Positions 45,795 through 54,737 of a stretch of 64,000 bases of DNA are shown piece after piece; positions within the stretch are counted from its first letter, which is position 1; each line of letters opens with the position of its first letter. The DNA comes from Pseudomonas sp. WS 5079 (GTDB lineage Bacteria; Pseudomonadota; Gammaproteobacteria; Pseudomonadales; Pseudomonadaceae). The stretch is from NCBI RefSeq assembly GCF_012985465.1, contig NZ_JAAQWN010000001.1:972623-1036622 (forward strand). Direction: 5' to 3'. The notes under the pieces are model-generated. The model worked only from the letters and a program-made list of their open reading frames with translations, had not been told where the DNA came from and ran no database searches. A program made the translations under genes and the position numbers.

Positions 45795-46934
45795 TTACTT
45801 TTTACCGCCAGCCACGCTCACCGGTTGCCATTGATTGGCCTTGACCTGGTAAACGGTGAACGACGGGTTCTGTAGATTGCCCTGGGCATCGAACGCTATG
45901 GTCCCGGTCACGCCTGGATAGCTGATGGCGCGCAGCACGGGCAGGTACTTCTGCGGATCGGTGGAGTTGGCCTGCTCGATAGCGGCGATCAGCACGCCCA
46001 CGCCGTCATAGGCGAAGGGTGCGTGCAGCTCGATGTTGCTCTTGAAGCGCGCCTTGTAGGCCTCTTCGAAGGCCTTGCCACCCGGCATCTGCGCCACGGC
46101 CAGGCCCGGCTCCAGGGCGATCACGCCCTCGCCTTCGTTCTGTGCCAGTTGCAGGAAGGTCTGGCTGACAAAGCCGCCCGCGCCCATCAACGGCGCCTTG
46201 ATCCCCAACTGCTTGATGCGTCGGGCCAGCGGTGCAGCCTGGGAGTCGACGCCGCCGAAGAAGATCAGGTCCGGGTTCTGCCCGCGAATATTGGTCAGCA
46301 CCGCACTGAAATCGATAGTCTTGTCGTCCACGTATTCACGGGCAACCACCTTGGCGCCACCGGCCTCGATGGATTTGACGAACTGGTCCGCCAGGCCCTG
46401 GCCGAACGCGGTGCGGTCGTCGATCACGGCGATGCGCTGCGCCTTGAGGGTCTTGAGCGCGTAGTCGCCGGCGACCTGGCCGCCGTCATCGTCATGGCCC
46501 ATGATCCGGAAGCTGGTGTCGAAACCTTGCTGGGTGTAGGCGTGACCGGTGGCGACCGGTGCGACCTGCGCAATCCCGGCGTCATGGTAGACCCGCGCGG
46601 CCGGGATGCTGGTGCCGGTGTTCCAGTGGCCGACCACGCCGACCACGCCTTCGTCCACCAGGCGCTGAGCCACGGTGACGGCGGTGCGTGGGTCGGACTG
46701 GTCATCCTCGGAAACCAGCTTGAACGTCACGGCCTGGCCGTTGATTTTCAGGTGCTTGGCGTTGGCCTGGTCAATGGCCAGTTGCGCGCCGTTTTCCAGG
46801 TCTTTGCCGATCCGCGCCGACGGGCCGGTCAGGGGCCCGGCCAGGCCGATCAGGACCGTCTGGTCGGCCTGGGCCACACCGCTCAGGGCCAGGCTCAACA
46901 ACAGTACGCGTTTGAAGGGGGCAGTCTTGTTCAT
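45795..46934 (-). CDS. branched-chain amino acid ABC transporter substrate-binding protein (LivJ-like)
   Basis: A 379-residue periplasmic binding protein with signal peptide (LLLSLALSGVAQA-D) and the LivJ/LivK opening TVLIGLAGPLTGPSARIGKD. QVAPVATGHAYTQQGFDTSF is the conserved first-domain stretch. Despite the name, such binders often take amides, aminothiazolines or other amino acid-like ligands. It lies between the ATC-hydrolase pair and the Liv transport genes, so the ligand is likely the same compound. Signal and family are clear. Confidence 0.92.
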   Translation of the reverse strand: MNKTAPFKRVLLLSLALSGVAQADQTVLIGLAGPLTGPSARIGKDLENGAQLAIDQANAKHLKINGQAVTFKLVSEDDQSDPRTAVTVAQRLVDEGVVGVVGHWNTGTSIPAARVYHDAGIAQVAPVATGHAYTQQGFDTSFRIMGHDDDGGQVAGDYALKTLKAQRIAVIDDRTAFGQGLADQFVKSIEAGGAKVVAREYVDDKTIDFSAVLTNIRGQNPDLIFFGGVDSQAAPLARRIKQLGIKAPLMGAGGFVSQTFLQLAQNEGEGVIALEPGLAVAQMPGGKAFEEAYKARFKSNIELHAPFAYDGVGVLIAAIEQANSTDPQKYLPVLRAISYPGVTGTIAFDAQGNLQNPSFTVYQVKANQWQPVSVAGGKK

Positions 46935-47017
46935 CAGTTTTTCCTGTTTCTCATCAGGCCCTCATGGCCTGTGGGGTGGGCGAAACACGCCGGGCGTCCG
47001 GTGGCGTTTGTCATGGG

Positions 47018-47734
47018 TTATTCACCGAGGTAGGCACTGCGCACCTCGGGGTGGTCGAGCAATTGCGCGCTGGCGCCGCTGAGGCTGATGCGCCCGGTGT
47101 CCATCACGTAGGCGCGGTCAGTCACTTGCAGCGCAAGGCGCGCATTCTGCTCCACCAGCAGCAGGGTCATGCCCTGGCGGCACACATCATCAATCACCTG
47201 GAACAGCTTTTCGACCATGATCGGCGCCAGGCCCATGGAGGGCTCATCAAGCACCAGCAACCGCGGCTTGGACAGCAGCGCACGGGCCAGGGCGAGCATC
47301 TGCTGCTCGCCGCCGGAGAGCAGGCCGGCCGATTGCTGCAAGCGCTCTTCCAGGCGTGGGAAGTGCTCGAACAATTGGCGGATTTCCAGGCTCACCTGGT
47401 GCGGGTCGCGGCGCAGGAACGCCCCGGCCTGGAGGTTTTCCAGCACGCTCATGCGCGCAAAAATGCCGCGCCCTTCGGGCACCATGGCGATGCCCAGGGT
47501 CAGGCGCTCATGGGGCGCCAGGCTGAGGATCGAGCGGCCGGCAAAGCGGATCTGCCCCGCAGCGGCCGGCAGCAACCCGGTCAGGGCCTTGAGGCTGGAG
47601 CTTTTGCCGGCGCCATTGGCGCCGATCAGCGTCACCCGTTCGCCTTCATTAATATGCAGGTCCAGGGACTTGACCGCCTCGATGGCACCGTAGCGCACCT
47701 TCAGGCCGTCAATCTGCAACAACGCTTCAGACAT
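47018..47734 (-). CDS. livF: branched-chain amino acid-type ABC transporter ATP-binding protein LivF
   Basis: A 238-residue ATPase of the LivF type. Walker A is GANGAGKSS; signature LLSGGEQQMLALARAL; Walker B RLLVLDEPSMGLAPIMVEK. It powers import together with LivG. Its ATG overlaps the end of livG by 8 bp, so translation is coupled. Confidence 0.94.
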   Translation of the reverse strand: MSEALLQIDGLKVRYGAIEAVKSLDLHINEGERVTLIGANGAGKSSSLKALTGLLPAAAGQIRFAGRSILSLAPHERLTLGIAMVPEGRGIFARMSVLENLQAGAFLRRDPHQVSLEIRQLFEHFPRLEERLQQSAGLLSGGEQQMLALARALLSKPRLLVLDEPSMGLAPIMVEKLFQVIDDVCRQGMTLLLVEQNARLALQVTDRAYVMDTGRISLSGASAQLLDHPEVRSAYLGE

Positions 47735-48500
47735 GGGCGCCGGCTCCCAGGTAGGCCTGGATCACTTGCGGGTGGCGGCGCACTTCGGCCGGCGCGCCCA
47801 CGGCGATCACGCGGCCGTAGTCCAGCACGCTGATGCGGTCGCACACGCCCATCACCAGCTTCACGTCGTGTTCGATCAGCAACAGGGTGTGGCCGTCGTC
47901 GCGGATTTTTTCCAGCAGGCTGCGCAGTTGCACTTTCTCGCTGGCATTCATCCCGGCGGCCGGCTCGTCGAGGGCCAGCAGGCGCGGTTCGGTGGCCAGG
48001 GCGCGGGCAATTTCCAGGCGCCGCTGGTGGCCGTAGGACAGGCTGTCGGCACGGTAGTGGGCAAACCCGGCGAGGCCGACATAGGCCAGCAGGCGGTGGG
48101 CGTGGGCGCGGGTCTGCGCTTCTTCCTCGCGCCCGCGCGAGTGCCCGCTCAAGGCCGCCCACACGCCGTTATGGGTGCGCACGTGGCGCCCGACCATGAC
48201 GTTTTCCAGGGCGCTCATGGCGTTGAACAGGCGGATGTTCTGGAACGTGCGCGCAATGCCGGCACGGGCCACCTGGTGCACCGCCGTGGGCTGGTACTCC
48301 TCGCCGTCGAGCTGGAAGCGCCCGGAATCCGGGGTGTACAGCCCCGTCATCACATTGAAGAAGGTGGTCTTGCCGGCGCCATTGGGCCCGATCAGGCCGT
48401 AGATTTCCCCGGCCTCGATACTCAAGCTCACGTCATCGAGCGCAGCCACGCCGCCAAACTGTTTATTGACCTTCTCGATCTGCAATAACGGATGGTTCAA
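47727..48500 (-). CDS. livG: branched-chain amino acid-type ABC transporter ATP-binding protein LivG
   Basis: A 257-residue ATPase of the LivG type, with Walker A GPNGAGKTT, the early RTFQNIRLFNAMSALENVMV segment and Walker B LLALDEPAAGMN. It overlaps livF by 8 bp and livM by 4 bp. Partner of LivF at the cytoplasmic face. Confidence 0.95.
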   Translation of the reverse strand: MNHPLLQIEKVNKQFGGVAALDDVSLSIEAGEIYGLIGPNGAGKTTFFNVMTGLYTPDSGRFQLDGEEYQPTAVHQVARAGIARTFQNIRLFNAMSALENVMVGRHVRTHNGVWAALSGHSRGREEEAQTRAHAHRLLAYVGLAGFAHYRADSLSYGHQRRLEIARALATEPRLLALDEPAAGMNASEKVQLRSLLEKIRDDGHTLLLIEHDVKLVMGVCDRISVLDYGRVIAVGAPAEVRRHPQVIQAYLGAGAHV

Positions 48501-49597
48501 GGTGCACCTCCTGTGCGGCTCGGCCAGAGGCCGGCGGGTCGATACAGCATCGCCAGAATCAGCGCCAGGCCGTAGAACAGCTGGCGGATAATCTCCGGGT
48601 CCACCAGCACTTGGCCAAACAGCGCCTGCTGCAAGGGGCCCATGCTGGCGCGCAACGCTTCGGGCAGGGCGGCGAGCAACACGCAGCCCAGAATCACCCC
48701 GGGGATATGCCCCATGCCGCCGAGCACCACCATGGCCAGCACGGCGATGGACTCATTGAGGGTGAAGGATTCGGGTGAAACAAAGCCCTGGAATGAGGCA
48801 AACAGCGCCCCGCTGATCCCGCCGAACGCCGCGCCGATGGCAAATGCCAGCAGCTTCAGGCGCAGGGTGTTCAGGCCCATGGCCTGGGCCGCCTCTTCGT
48901 CCTCGCGGATCGCCATCCAGGCGCGGCCGATACGCGAGCGCTGAAGGCGGATGCAGGCAAACAGGATCAGCACCACCAGTGCGGCGAACAGGTAGTAATA
49001 GAGGTAGACCGAGGGCAAGCGCAGGCCGAACAGTTCCTGGGTACGCCCCAGGTTGACCCCCAGCAGCGTCACCGGATCGACCTGGGCGATGCCCTTGGGG
49101 CCGTTGGTGAGGTTCACCGGGCGGTCGAGGTTGCGCAGCAGGATGCGGATGATTTCGCCAAAGCCCAGGGTGACGATGGCCAGGTAATCGCCGCGCAGGC
49201 GCAGGGTCGGCGCCCCCAGAATCACCCCGAACCCCGCCGCCAGCAGCGCCGCCAGCGGCAAAATCAGCCAGATCGAGGTGTGCATGCCCTGCGGCATCAG
49301 CGCCAGCAAGGCCGGGAACTGTTGCAACAAATGGGGCGATGACAGCAAGGCCGCCAGGTAGGCGCCCACCGCGTAGAACGCGATAAAGCCCATGTCCAGC
49401 AGGCCGGCATAGCCCACCACGATGTTCAGGCCCAGGGCCAACATGATGTACAGCAGGGCAAAGTCCAGGGTGCGCACCCAGGTATTGCCGCCGGCATGCC
49501 CGACAATCCACGGGGCCAATACCAGGGCCAGGGCAAACAGCAACAGCCCAAGGCTGGCGCGTTTGCTCGAAGGGCTCACAGCGGTTGCCAGGCTCAT
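48497..49597 (-). CDS. livM: branched-chain amino acid-type ABC transporter permease LivM
   Basis: A 366-residue inner-membrane permease with the LivM fold (LGLNIVVGYAGLLDMGFIAF, AVVLGGMGHIPGVILG-like stretch near residues 285-305). It overlaps the adjacent livG and livH genes by 4 bp each, in one operon. It forms the channel with LivH. Confidence 0.95.
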   Translation of the reverse strand: MSLATAVSPSSKRASLGLLLFALALVLAPWIVGHAGGNTWVRTLDFALLYIMLALGLNIVVGYAGLLDMGFIAFYAVGAYLAALLSSPHLLQQFPALLALMPQGMHTSIWLILPLAALLAAGFGVILGAPTLRLRGDYLAIVTLGFGEIIRILLRNLDRPVNLTNGPKGIAQVDPVTLLGVNLGRTQELFGLRLPSVYLYYYLFAALVVLILFACIRLQRSRIGRAWMAIREDEEAAQAMGLNTLRLKLLAFAIGAAFGGISGALFASFQGFVSPESFTLNESIAVLAMVVLGGMGHIPGVILGCVLLAALPEALRASMGPLQQALFGQVLVDPEIIRQLFYGLALILAMLYRPAGLWPSRTGGAP

Positions 49598-50541
49598 GCG
49601 CGGGTCGCCAGTCGTTCGCCCAACAACCCCTGGGGCCGGAATACCAGCACCGCGATCAAGACGATGAAGGCGAATACGTCCTGGTAGTTGCTGCCGAACA
49701 CGCCGTTGGTGGCGGCCCCCAGGTACCCGGTGCCGAGGGCTTCGATCAGCCCCAGCAGCAGGCCGCCGAGCATCGCGCCCTTGAGGTTGCCGATGCCGCC
49801 CAGCACCGCCGCGGTAAACGCCTTGATGCCGGGCAAAAAGCCCATATAGAAATGCGCGCTGCCATAGTTGCTGGCCATCATGATGCCCGCCAGCGCGGCC
49901 AGGGCGCCGCCGATGGCGAAGGTCATGACGATGATGCGGTTGGGGTTGATGCCCATCAGGCTCGCCACTTGCGGGTTCTCGGCCACGGCGCGCATGGCCC
50001 GGCCAAAACGCGTGCGCTCGACCAGCAGCAACAGCCCGACCATCAGGCTCAAGGCCACGCCAATGGTGGTCAGGGCGGTGGCATTGGTCACGGCGGCGTG
50101 GGTGGCATCGCCGGCCAGCACTTCGATGGGTTCCAGGGGCAGCAATTGCGGGAACATCTGCGGGTTACGGGTCCAGACCAGCATCGCCACGGTCTGCAAC
50201 AACAGCGACACGCCGATACCACTGATCAACGGCGCCAGGCGCGGGGCGTTACGCAAGCGCCGGTAGGCCACGCGCTCGATCACCACCGCCAGCACCGCAC
50301 AGAAGGCCATGGCGATCATTGCCGCCACCAGCAGCAACAGCACCGGCGGCATATCCGGCCAGGCCGCCTGCAACACCCGGATCACCGACAGGCCCACCAG
50401 CGCGCCGATCATCAACACATCGCCGTGGGCGAAGTTGATGATCCGCAAAATGCCGTAGACCATGGTGTAACCCAAGGCCACTAAGGCGTAGAGACTGCCC
50501 GACAGCAAGCCGTTGAGCAGTTGCTGGATAAACGCATCCAT
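49594..50541 (-). CDS. livH: branched-chain amino acid-type ABC transporter permease LivH
   Basis: A 315-residue permease of the LivH type (LNGLLSGSLYALVALGYTMV, GILRIINFAHGDVLMIGALV). The ATG at 50541 was taken; an in-frame ATG at 50559 would add six residues. It is the first gene of the minus-strand operon livH-livM-livG-livF-binding protein-ATC hydrolase-carbamoylase, and is divergent from a LysR gene 207 bp away. Confidence 0.94.
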   Translation of the reverse strand: MDAFIQQLLNGLLSGSLYALVALGYTMVYGILRIINFAHGDVLMIGALVGLSVIRVLQAAWPDMPPVLLLLVAAMIAMAFCAVLAVVIERVAYRRLRNAPRLAPLISGIGVSLLLQTVAMLVWTRNPQMFPQLLPLEPIEVLAGDATHAAVTNATALTTIGVALSLMVGLLLLVERTRFGRAMRAVAENPQVASLMGINPNRIIVMTFAIGGALAALAGIMMASNYGSAHFYMGFLPGIKAFTAAVLGGIGNLKGAMLGGLLLGLIEALGTGYLGAATNGVFGSNYQDVFAFIVLIAVLVFRPQGLLGERLATRA

Positions 50542-50667
50542 GAGAACCATCAACTCCATACACAGAAAACATCGGTGCCAGGGCGCACCGACTAAAAGTC
50601 CGAGCGCGGAACACTAGTTATTTATTCTGTTTTTATCAAATATCTGAAAGGAATATGTTTATACCCA

Positions 50668-50736
50668 ATACCAAACGCCCTATATGCGGCACATTTTCCA
50701 CACTGATGCCGCTTTATTTATCTTTTCACTTGGTAT
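50668..50736. promoter_or_regulatory. possible LysR operator half-sites in divergent gap
   Basis: ATACCAA at 50668 and TTGGTAT at 50730 are exact complements in an AT-rich gap that differs strongly from the surrounding GC-rich sequence. LysR proteins often use such dyads between divergent genes. Distance between the halves is longer than the usual T-N11-A, so the pair could be two half sites. Weak evidence. Confidence 0.3.
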
Positions 50737-50748
50737 TTAATTCAACAC

Positions 50749-51654
50749 ATGAATAATTTAGAACAGTTAGCCAACGATCCACCCTTGCGTGCCGTGCGCA
50801 CGTTCGAAGCCTTTGCCCGCCATGGTGGGGTGAATGCCGCCGCCCGCGAACTGGGGGTGTCGCCCTCGGCTGTCAGCCATCAGTTGCACTTGCTCGAAAG
50901 CTTCCTGCAACAACCCCTGACCCTGCGCCAGGGCCGCAACCTGGGGTTGACCGACGAAGGACGCGAGTACTACCGGGCGATTCGCTCGGCATTCGCGGTG
51001 CTGCGCAGTGCCACCGAGCACGTGCGGGAAAAAAGCGCGACGCGCCAGGTCACCATCAGCCTGATCCCGATGTTCGCGACCCACCTGTTCATCCCGCGCC
51101 TGCCGCAGTTTTTGAGCGCCAACCCGGCGCTGGATATCAACATCACCTACGCCAACCACCGCAGCTACCCCAGCGATGCCGCCGACCTGTCGATTCGCTT
51201 CGGCACCGGGCACTGGCCGGGGTATCACAGCGAGCCACTGATCAGCGGCGCGGTCACGCCGTTCTGCAGCCGCGAGTTCCTCCAGCGCCACGGCCCCATC
51301 GCCACGCCGCAAGCCCTCAGCGAACTGCCACTGCTGCACGACGAAGAGCGCGGTACCTGGGGCCAATGGTTCGACGCGGCCCAGGTGCCGCACACCCACT
51401 CGCACAATGGCCTGCTGCTGGAGGACGGCCAGTTGACCCTGGTCGCCACCCTCACCGGCCTGGGCTGCTCGCTGTTGCGTGCGCCGTTGGTGGCGCCGCT
51501 GGTGGCCAGGGGGGAACTGGTGCAACTGTTTGACGTGCAGGCAGATGACGGGCGCCAGTACTACCTGTGCCGCCGGGCCAACAGCGAGTTGTCGAGCGAA
51601 GGCAACAACCTGTACGACTGGATCAAGGGCCGCCTGGGCCACAGCCCCGTGTAG
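50749..51654 (+). CDS. LysR family regulator, GcvA-like
   Basis: A 301-residue LysR regulator with helix-turn-helix (RTFEAFARHGGVNAAARELG, VSPSAVSHQLHLLES), and an effector domain whose start resembles GcvA. It is divergent from the liv operon and is the likely activator of transport and hydrolysis genes. Ends before a REP sequence at 51699. Confidence 0.94.
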   Translation: MNNLEQLANDPPLRAVRTFEAFARHGGVNAAARELGVSPSAVSHQLHLLESFLQQPLTLRQGRNLGLTDEGREYYRAIRSAFAVLRSATEHVREKSATRQVTISLIPMFATHLFIPRLPQFLSANPALDINITYANHRSYPSDAADLSIRFGTGHWPGYHSEPLISGAVTPFCSREFLQRHGPIATPQALSELPLLHDEERGTWGQWFDAAQVPHTHSHNGLLLEDGQLTLVATLTGLGCSLLRAPLVAPLVARGELVQLFDVQADDGRQYYLCRRANSELSSEGNNLYDWIKGRLGHSPV

Positions 51655-51698
51655 GAACAGTGGTTAACGATGCCGCGGGGTGCCCTCTCAGGGTTTTG

Positions 51699-51720
51699 GC
51701 CGGCAAGCCGGCTCCTACAG
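51699..51720. repeat. single REP half
   Basis: GGCCGGCAAGCCGGCTCCTA is one REP palindrome of the TAGGAGC-type family. It lies between the LysR gene and the next small gene and has no clear partner, though AACAGTGGTTAACGATGC upstream resembles sequence near other REPs. Confidence 0.75.
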
Positions 51721-51777
51721 ATGGGGTATGATGCCGCGCTTTGAAGAACCAGCTGTAGACCTGCGAGGAAACGCACC

Positions 51778-52206
51778 TTGAGTAACGACGCAAAAATGAC
51801 CGGCGACCTGTTCGAAATAGACAAGCGCCTGTCGCTCAAGCCTGTGGTGGATTTCAATAGCTACCTGCAGGCGGCCTTCGGCGATGGCCCTTGCACCTGT
51901 GTGCGCTGTGTTGCCAGTGCGGGTGACGAGAAAGGTTACGAGTATCAGCACAGCTTCAACTTCCTGGGCCAGGTGGCCCACCGGCGCTTTGCGTTGACCG
52001 CTGGCAGCGATGTGCTGCAGATGCTGAAAAAGGCCTGGCTGTCGTACACCAAGGCCGAGCTGCCTGGCAGTGGCGACTTGGCGCTGGAGACGGTCAAGGA
52101 GTTCGTCGAGCCGCAGTTGCACAAGCGCTTGCTGCCGCTGTTGCTGGCCAGTGGGTTGGTCAAGGATGTCGAGGGTGGGTTGCAGCTTCAGGCTGTGGCG
52201 GCCTGA
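51778..52206 (+). CDS. conserved-looking small protein, unknown function
   Basis: A 142-residue soluble protein with no signal peptide. It contains FGDGPCTCVRCVASAGDEKG, so three Cys within a few residues (C-x-C-x2-C), which could bind metal, and a helical C-terminal part (FVEPQLHKRLLPLLLASGLV). The start is TTG at 51778, with GAGGAA at good spacing; the first ATG (51796) is six residues on. Not recognised as a named family. Confidence 0.75.
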   Translation: MSNDAKMTGDLFEIDKRLSLKPVVDFNSYLQAAFGDGPCTCVRCVASAGDEKGYEYQHSFNFLGQVAHRRFALTAGSDVLQMLKKAWLSYTKAELPGSGDLALETVKEFVEPQLHKRLLPLLLASGLVKDVEGGLQLQAVAA

Positions 52207-52230
52207 TAGACAACCGAATCATTACAGCGA

Positions 52231-52276
52231 ACGCATCACCCTGTGGGAGCAAGCCCGCTCCCACAGGGTGATGCGT
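52231..52276. terminator. perfect 20-bp hairpin between convergent genes
   Basis: The arm ACGCATCACCCTGTGGGAGC is fully complementary to the second arm ending at 52276, with the 6-nt loop AAGCCC. It lies between two genes that point at each other (51778-52206 and 52288-52767), so it can act as a two-way terminator or RNA stabiliser. It also contains the GGGAGC of REP elements and is probably REP derived. Confidence 0.75.
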
Positions 52277-52287
52277 CTCATGGGCGT

Positions 52288-52767
52288 CTACAGATGTTGC
52301 ACGCCCTGCAACGGCAACTCATAAGACTTCTTCACGGTGCGCACCACCAACGTCGAAGAATACGTACGAATCGGAATATCCCGGTAAGTGTCGAGAAACC
52401 GATAGATGTATTCGGTGTACTCCGTGGCATCGCGAAACTTGGCCACCATCACAAAATCAAACTCTCCGGTCATCAGGTAGCAGTCCTGGATCTCCGGGTG
52501 ATTGGCGAGGATGTGCTGCATCTTGCGATCAATGTCGTTGCTGTCTTTGTCGAGTTTGATCAAAAAGAACGCAGTGACCTGGATCCCCAGCTTTTTTTCA
52601 TCCAGCACCGCGACTTTCGCCTTGATGATGCCCACGCTCTCCAGGCGCCGGATGCGCCGGTAACAACTGGTCGAGGACAGCCCCACGCTGTCGCTGAGCA
52701 GGTCCAGGCTTTGGGTGCAGTCTTTCTGCAACTTGCCGAGAATTTTCAAATCCATGGCGTCTGTCAT
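52288..52767 (-). CDS. Lrp/AsnC family transcriptional regulator
   Basis: A 159-residue regulator: N-terminal winged helix-turn-helix (LGKLQKDCTQSLDLLSDSVG, LSSTSCYRRIRRLESVGII) and a C-terminal RAM ligand-binding domain (PEIQDCYLMTGEFDFVMVAK). The ATG at 52767 is preferred over 52842 because family proteins start with few residues before the helix. It is divergent from the tyrosinase gene, 149 bp away, so it could regulate it, though no site was seen. Confidence 0.92.
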   Translation of the reverse strand: MTDAMDLKILGKLQKDCTQSLDLLSDSVGLSSTSCYRRIRRLESVGIIKAKVAVLDEKKLGIQVTAFFLIKLDKDSNDIDRKMQHILANHPEIQDCYLMTGEFDFVMVAKFRDATEYTEYIYRFLDTYRDIPIRTYSSTLVVRTVKKSYELPLQGVQHL

Positions 52768-52916
52768 TATTTCCACTTCTTCCTTGAGAAAACTGCAATG
52801 AATCCGCCGTAAAAGCGGGCCAATTTGCACAATTCTCTGCACAGTGGCCCGTTACTATCAAATCCAGCTTAGCAGCCCCGGCAGATCCAGCATGGGGGCT
52901 GCATGAGAGGGATCTT

Positions 52917-54737
52917 ATGATAGTCGCGAAACCGACATGGACCGCTGATATCCAAGGGCTTTTCACCGCGCCTTACTGGATCCCGGCGGCAGATCGCGCC
53001 AACGTCGCAGGCTCGTGGATGCGCTGCATGAATGCCTACGATGTGTTCCTGCAAGACCCCGATTCGGTCAAGACCTGGTCCGAAACCATCTACCAGCACC
53101 TGGCGTCGCGCAATATGCCGCTGACCCTGGATGACCGGCAGTTCTGGCCTATCGACGCCCTGGAAACCTTCCGGTTGTGGGTCAACCAGGGCTGGCGCCT
53201 GAACAGCTTTTCGCCGTTCGACATCGCCGAGCGCATCCCCCCTCCAGACCTGCCGCACCCGGTCAAGCGCGTGCGCCAGGACATCCGCGCATTGAGCCAG
53301 GAGCAACTGGACCTGTACCGCGCACGGCTCGACGACGTGATGCAGATCGGCAATCCGGACAGTGGCTCACCCTGGCAGCGCTATGCCTATATCCACACCA
53401 ACTGGTGCCTGCATTACCAGGAAGCCTTTGCCCTGTGGCATCGCGCTTACCTGCTGTACCTGGAAGCCTTGATTGACTATCCGATCCCCTACTGGGACTG
53501 GATGGCCGAGGACGCCAGTGTCGACGGCAGCCCCCAGGCCGGCCTGCCCCAGGCCTTTCTCGATGAGACCTATGTGCACCCGCACAGCGGCGAGGTGCGG
53601 CGCAACCCGTTGCGGTATGCGGCGGCCAAGGATGGCCGCTCGAAAGTCTGCGCCTCGGGCAATGTCGAGAGGGTGGACTGCGGCTTCGTGCAACGCAACC
53701 CGCTGTTCTACACCCAGGGCGACCAACAGCGGTTCAAACGTACCCAGCTGTACGGCATGAGCCGGATTTTCCAGCAGCAGGTGGTGGACGCCTTGAAATT
53801 CAAGACCTTCAGCCAGCCCCAGGGCGTGCCGGGGTATCCCTGGGCCAATATCACCGTGTTTGATCCACCGCAAAAGGACGCGCTGTACCCCAACCGCACG
53901 CTGAATTTCGATGGCCTGTACGAACAGCCCCACGACAACTATCACGGCTGGATCGGCGGCGATATGGCCGACAACGCCTACACCGCGTTTGACCCGCTGT
54001 TCTGCTCCTATCACGCCAATATCGACCGCGTGCTGGAGATCTGGATCCGCGCCAACCCGGCGGCGCAATACACCACCCAATGCCTGCTCCAGCCGTTTGC
54101 CGGCAGCCAGGCCGACGCGGTCACGTTCACCAGTGCCGATGCCTGGCGCTACACCACCCTGGGCGATATGGCCCAGGACAGCCGGCACATCGGCTACGAC
54201 TACGCCACCCCGGTGGCGCCGCCGTTCGGCGCCCGCCGCGCCAGCGCCAGTGCGTGCTGCCCCCACAGTGCCGCGCCGGTCCAGGAGCAGGCCCAGGCCA
54301 GCGGCCCATGGGTGGTGTTCGACCATGTGCGCTGCACCCATGACACCTATTTGATCGACGTGTTCCTCAACCAGCCCGACGCCACGCCCCAGCAGGTCAA
54401 CGCGGATAACCCGCACTACGTCGGGCGCTTCAGCCGCATCGGCATGGGGCTGGTGGATGACAAGGGGCGCTGCATCACCCACGGCGTCTGCCGCGCACTG
54501 AATGCGGCGCGCAGTGCCACGGCGTTGCACCTGGGCCCCACGGACGCCGTGCAGTTGAGCCTGCTGGTCACCCATCTCGATAGTGGCCGGGTATTGGCGC
54601 CGCAAGAGTACGCGCCGCTGCCTGGCTTTATCGCCCAACTGGTGTGGGACGACCCGCGCCAGACCGTTGCCGACCCTCCCCCGAGTGCCGGTTGCTGCGC
54701 AGCTTCTACCCCCACACCCCATGGAGATCTGTCATGA
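52917..54737 (+). CDS. tyrosinase family type-3 copper protein
   Basis: A 606-residue protein with the binuclear copper site: CuA His160, His166 and His175 (HTNWCLHYQEAFALWHRAYL) and CuB His339, His343 and His366 (PHDNYHGWIGG; FCSYHANIDRVLEIW). Cys164 two residues before His166 fits the C-x-H thioether seen in fungal tyrosinases. An extra N-terminal helical domain (about 1-120) and a C-terminal domain with Cys pairs (SACCPH, AGCCAAS) flank the core. No signal peptide is visible. The stop overlaps the next ATG by 4 bp. Substrate unknown: phenol oxidase or hydroxylase activity is inferred. Confidence 0.9.
   Translation: MIVAKPTWTADIQGLFTAPYWIPAADRANVAGSWMRCMNAYDVFLQDPDSVKTWSETIYQHLASRNMPLTLDDRQFWPIDALETFRLWVNQGWRLNSFSPFDIAERIPPPDLPHPVKRVRQDIRALSQEQLDLYRARLDDVMQIGNPDSGSPWQRYAYIHTNWCLHYQEAFALWHRAYLLYLEALIDYPIPYWDWMAEDASVDGSPQAGLPQAFLDETYVHPHSGEVRRNPLRYAAAKDGRSKVCASGNVERVDCGFVQRNPLFYTQGDQQRFKRTQLYGMSRIFQQQVVDALKFKTFSQPQGVPGYPWANITVFDPPQKDALYPNRTLNFDGLYEQPHDNYHGWIGGDMADNAYTAFDPLFCSYHANIDRVLEIWIRANPAAQYTTQCLLQPFAGSQADAVTFTSADAWRYTTLGDMAQDSRHIGYDYATPVAPPFGARRASASACCPHSAAPVQEQAQASGPWVVFDHVRCTHDTYLIDVFLNQPDATPQQVNADNPHYVGRFSRIGMGLVDDKGRCITHGVCRALNAARSATALHLGPTDAVQLSLLVTHLDSGRVLAPQEYAPLPGFIAQLVWDDPRQTVADPPPSAGCCAASTPTPHGDLS

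Noticed and set aside
45795..50541. True leucine/isoleucine/valine transporter
   Set aside because: Family names fit, but the operon context with ATC hydrolase and carbamoylase argues for another ligand, so I kept only the family name and not the substrate.
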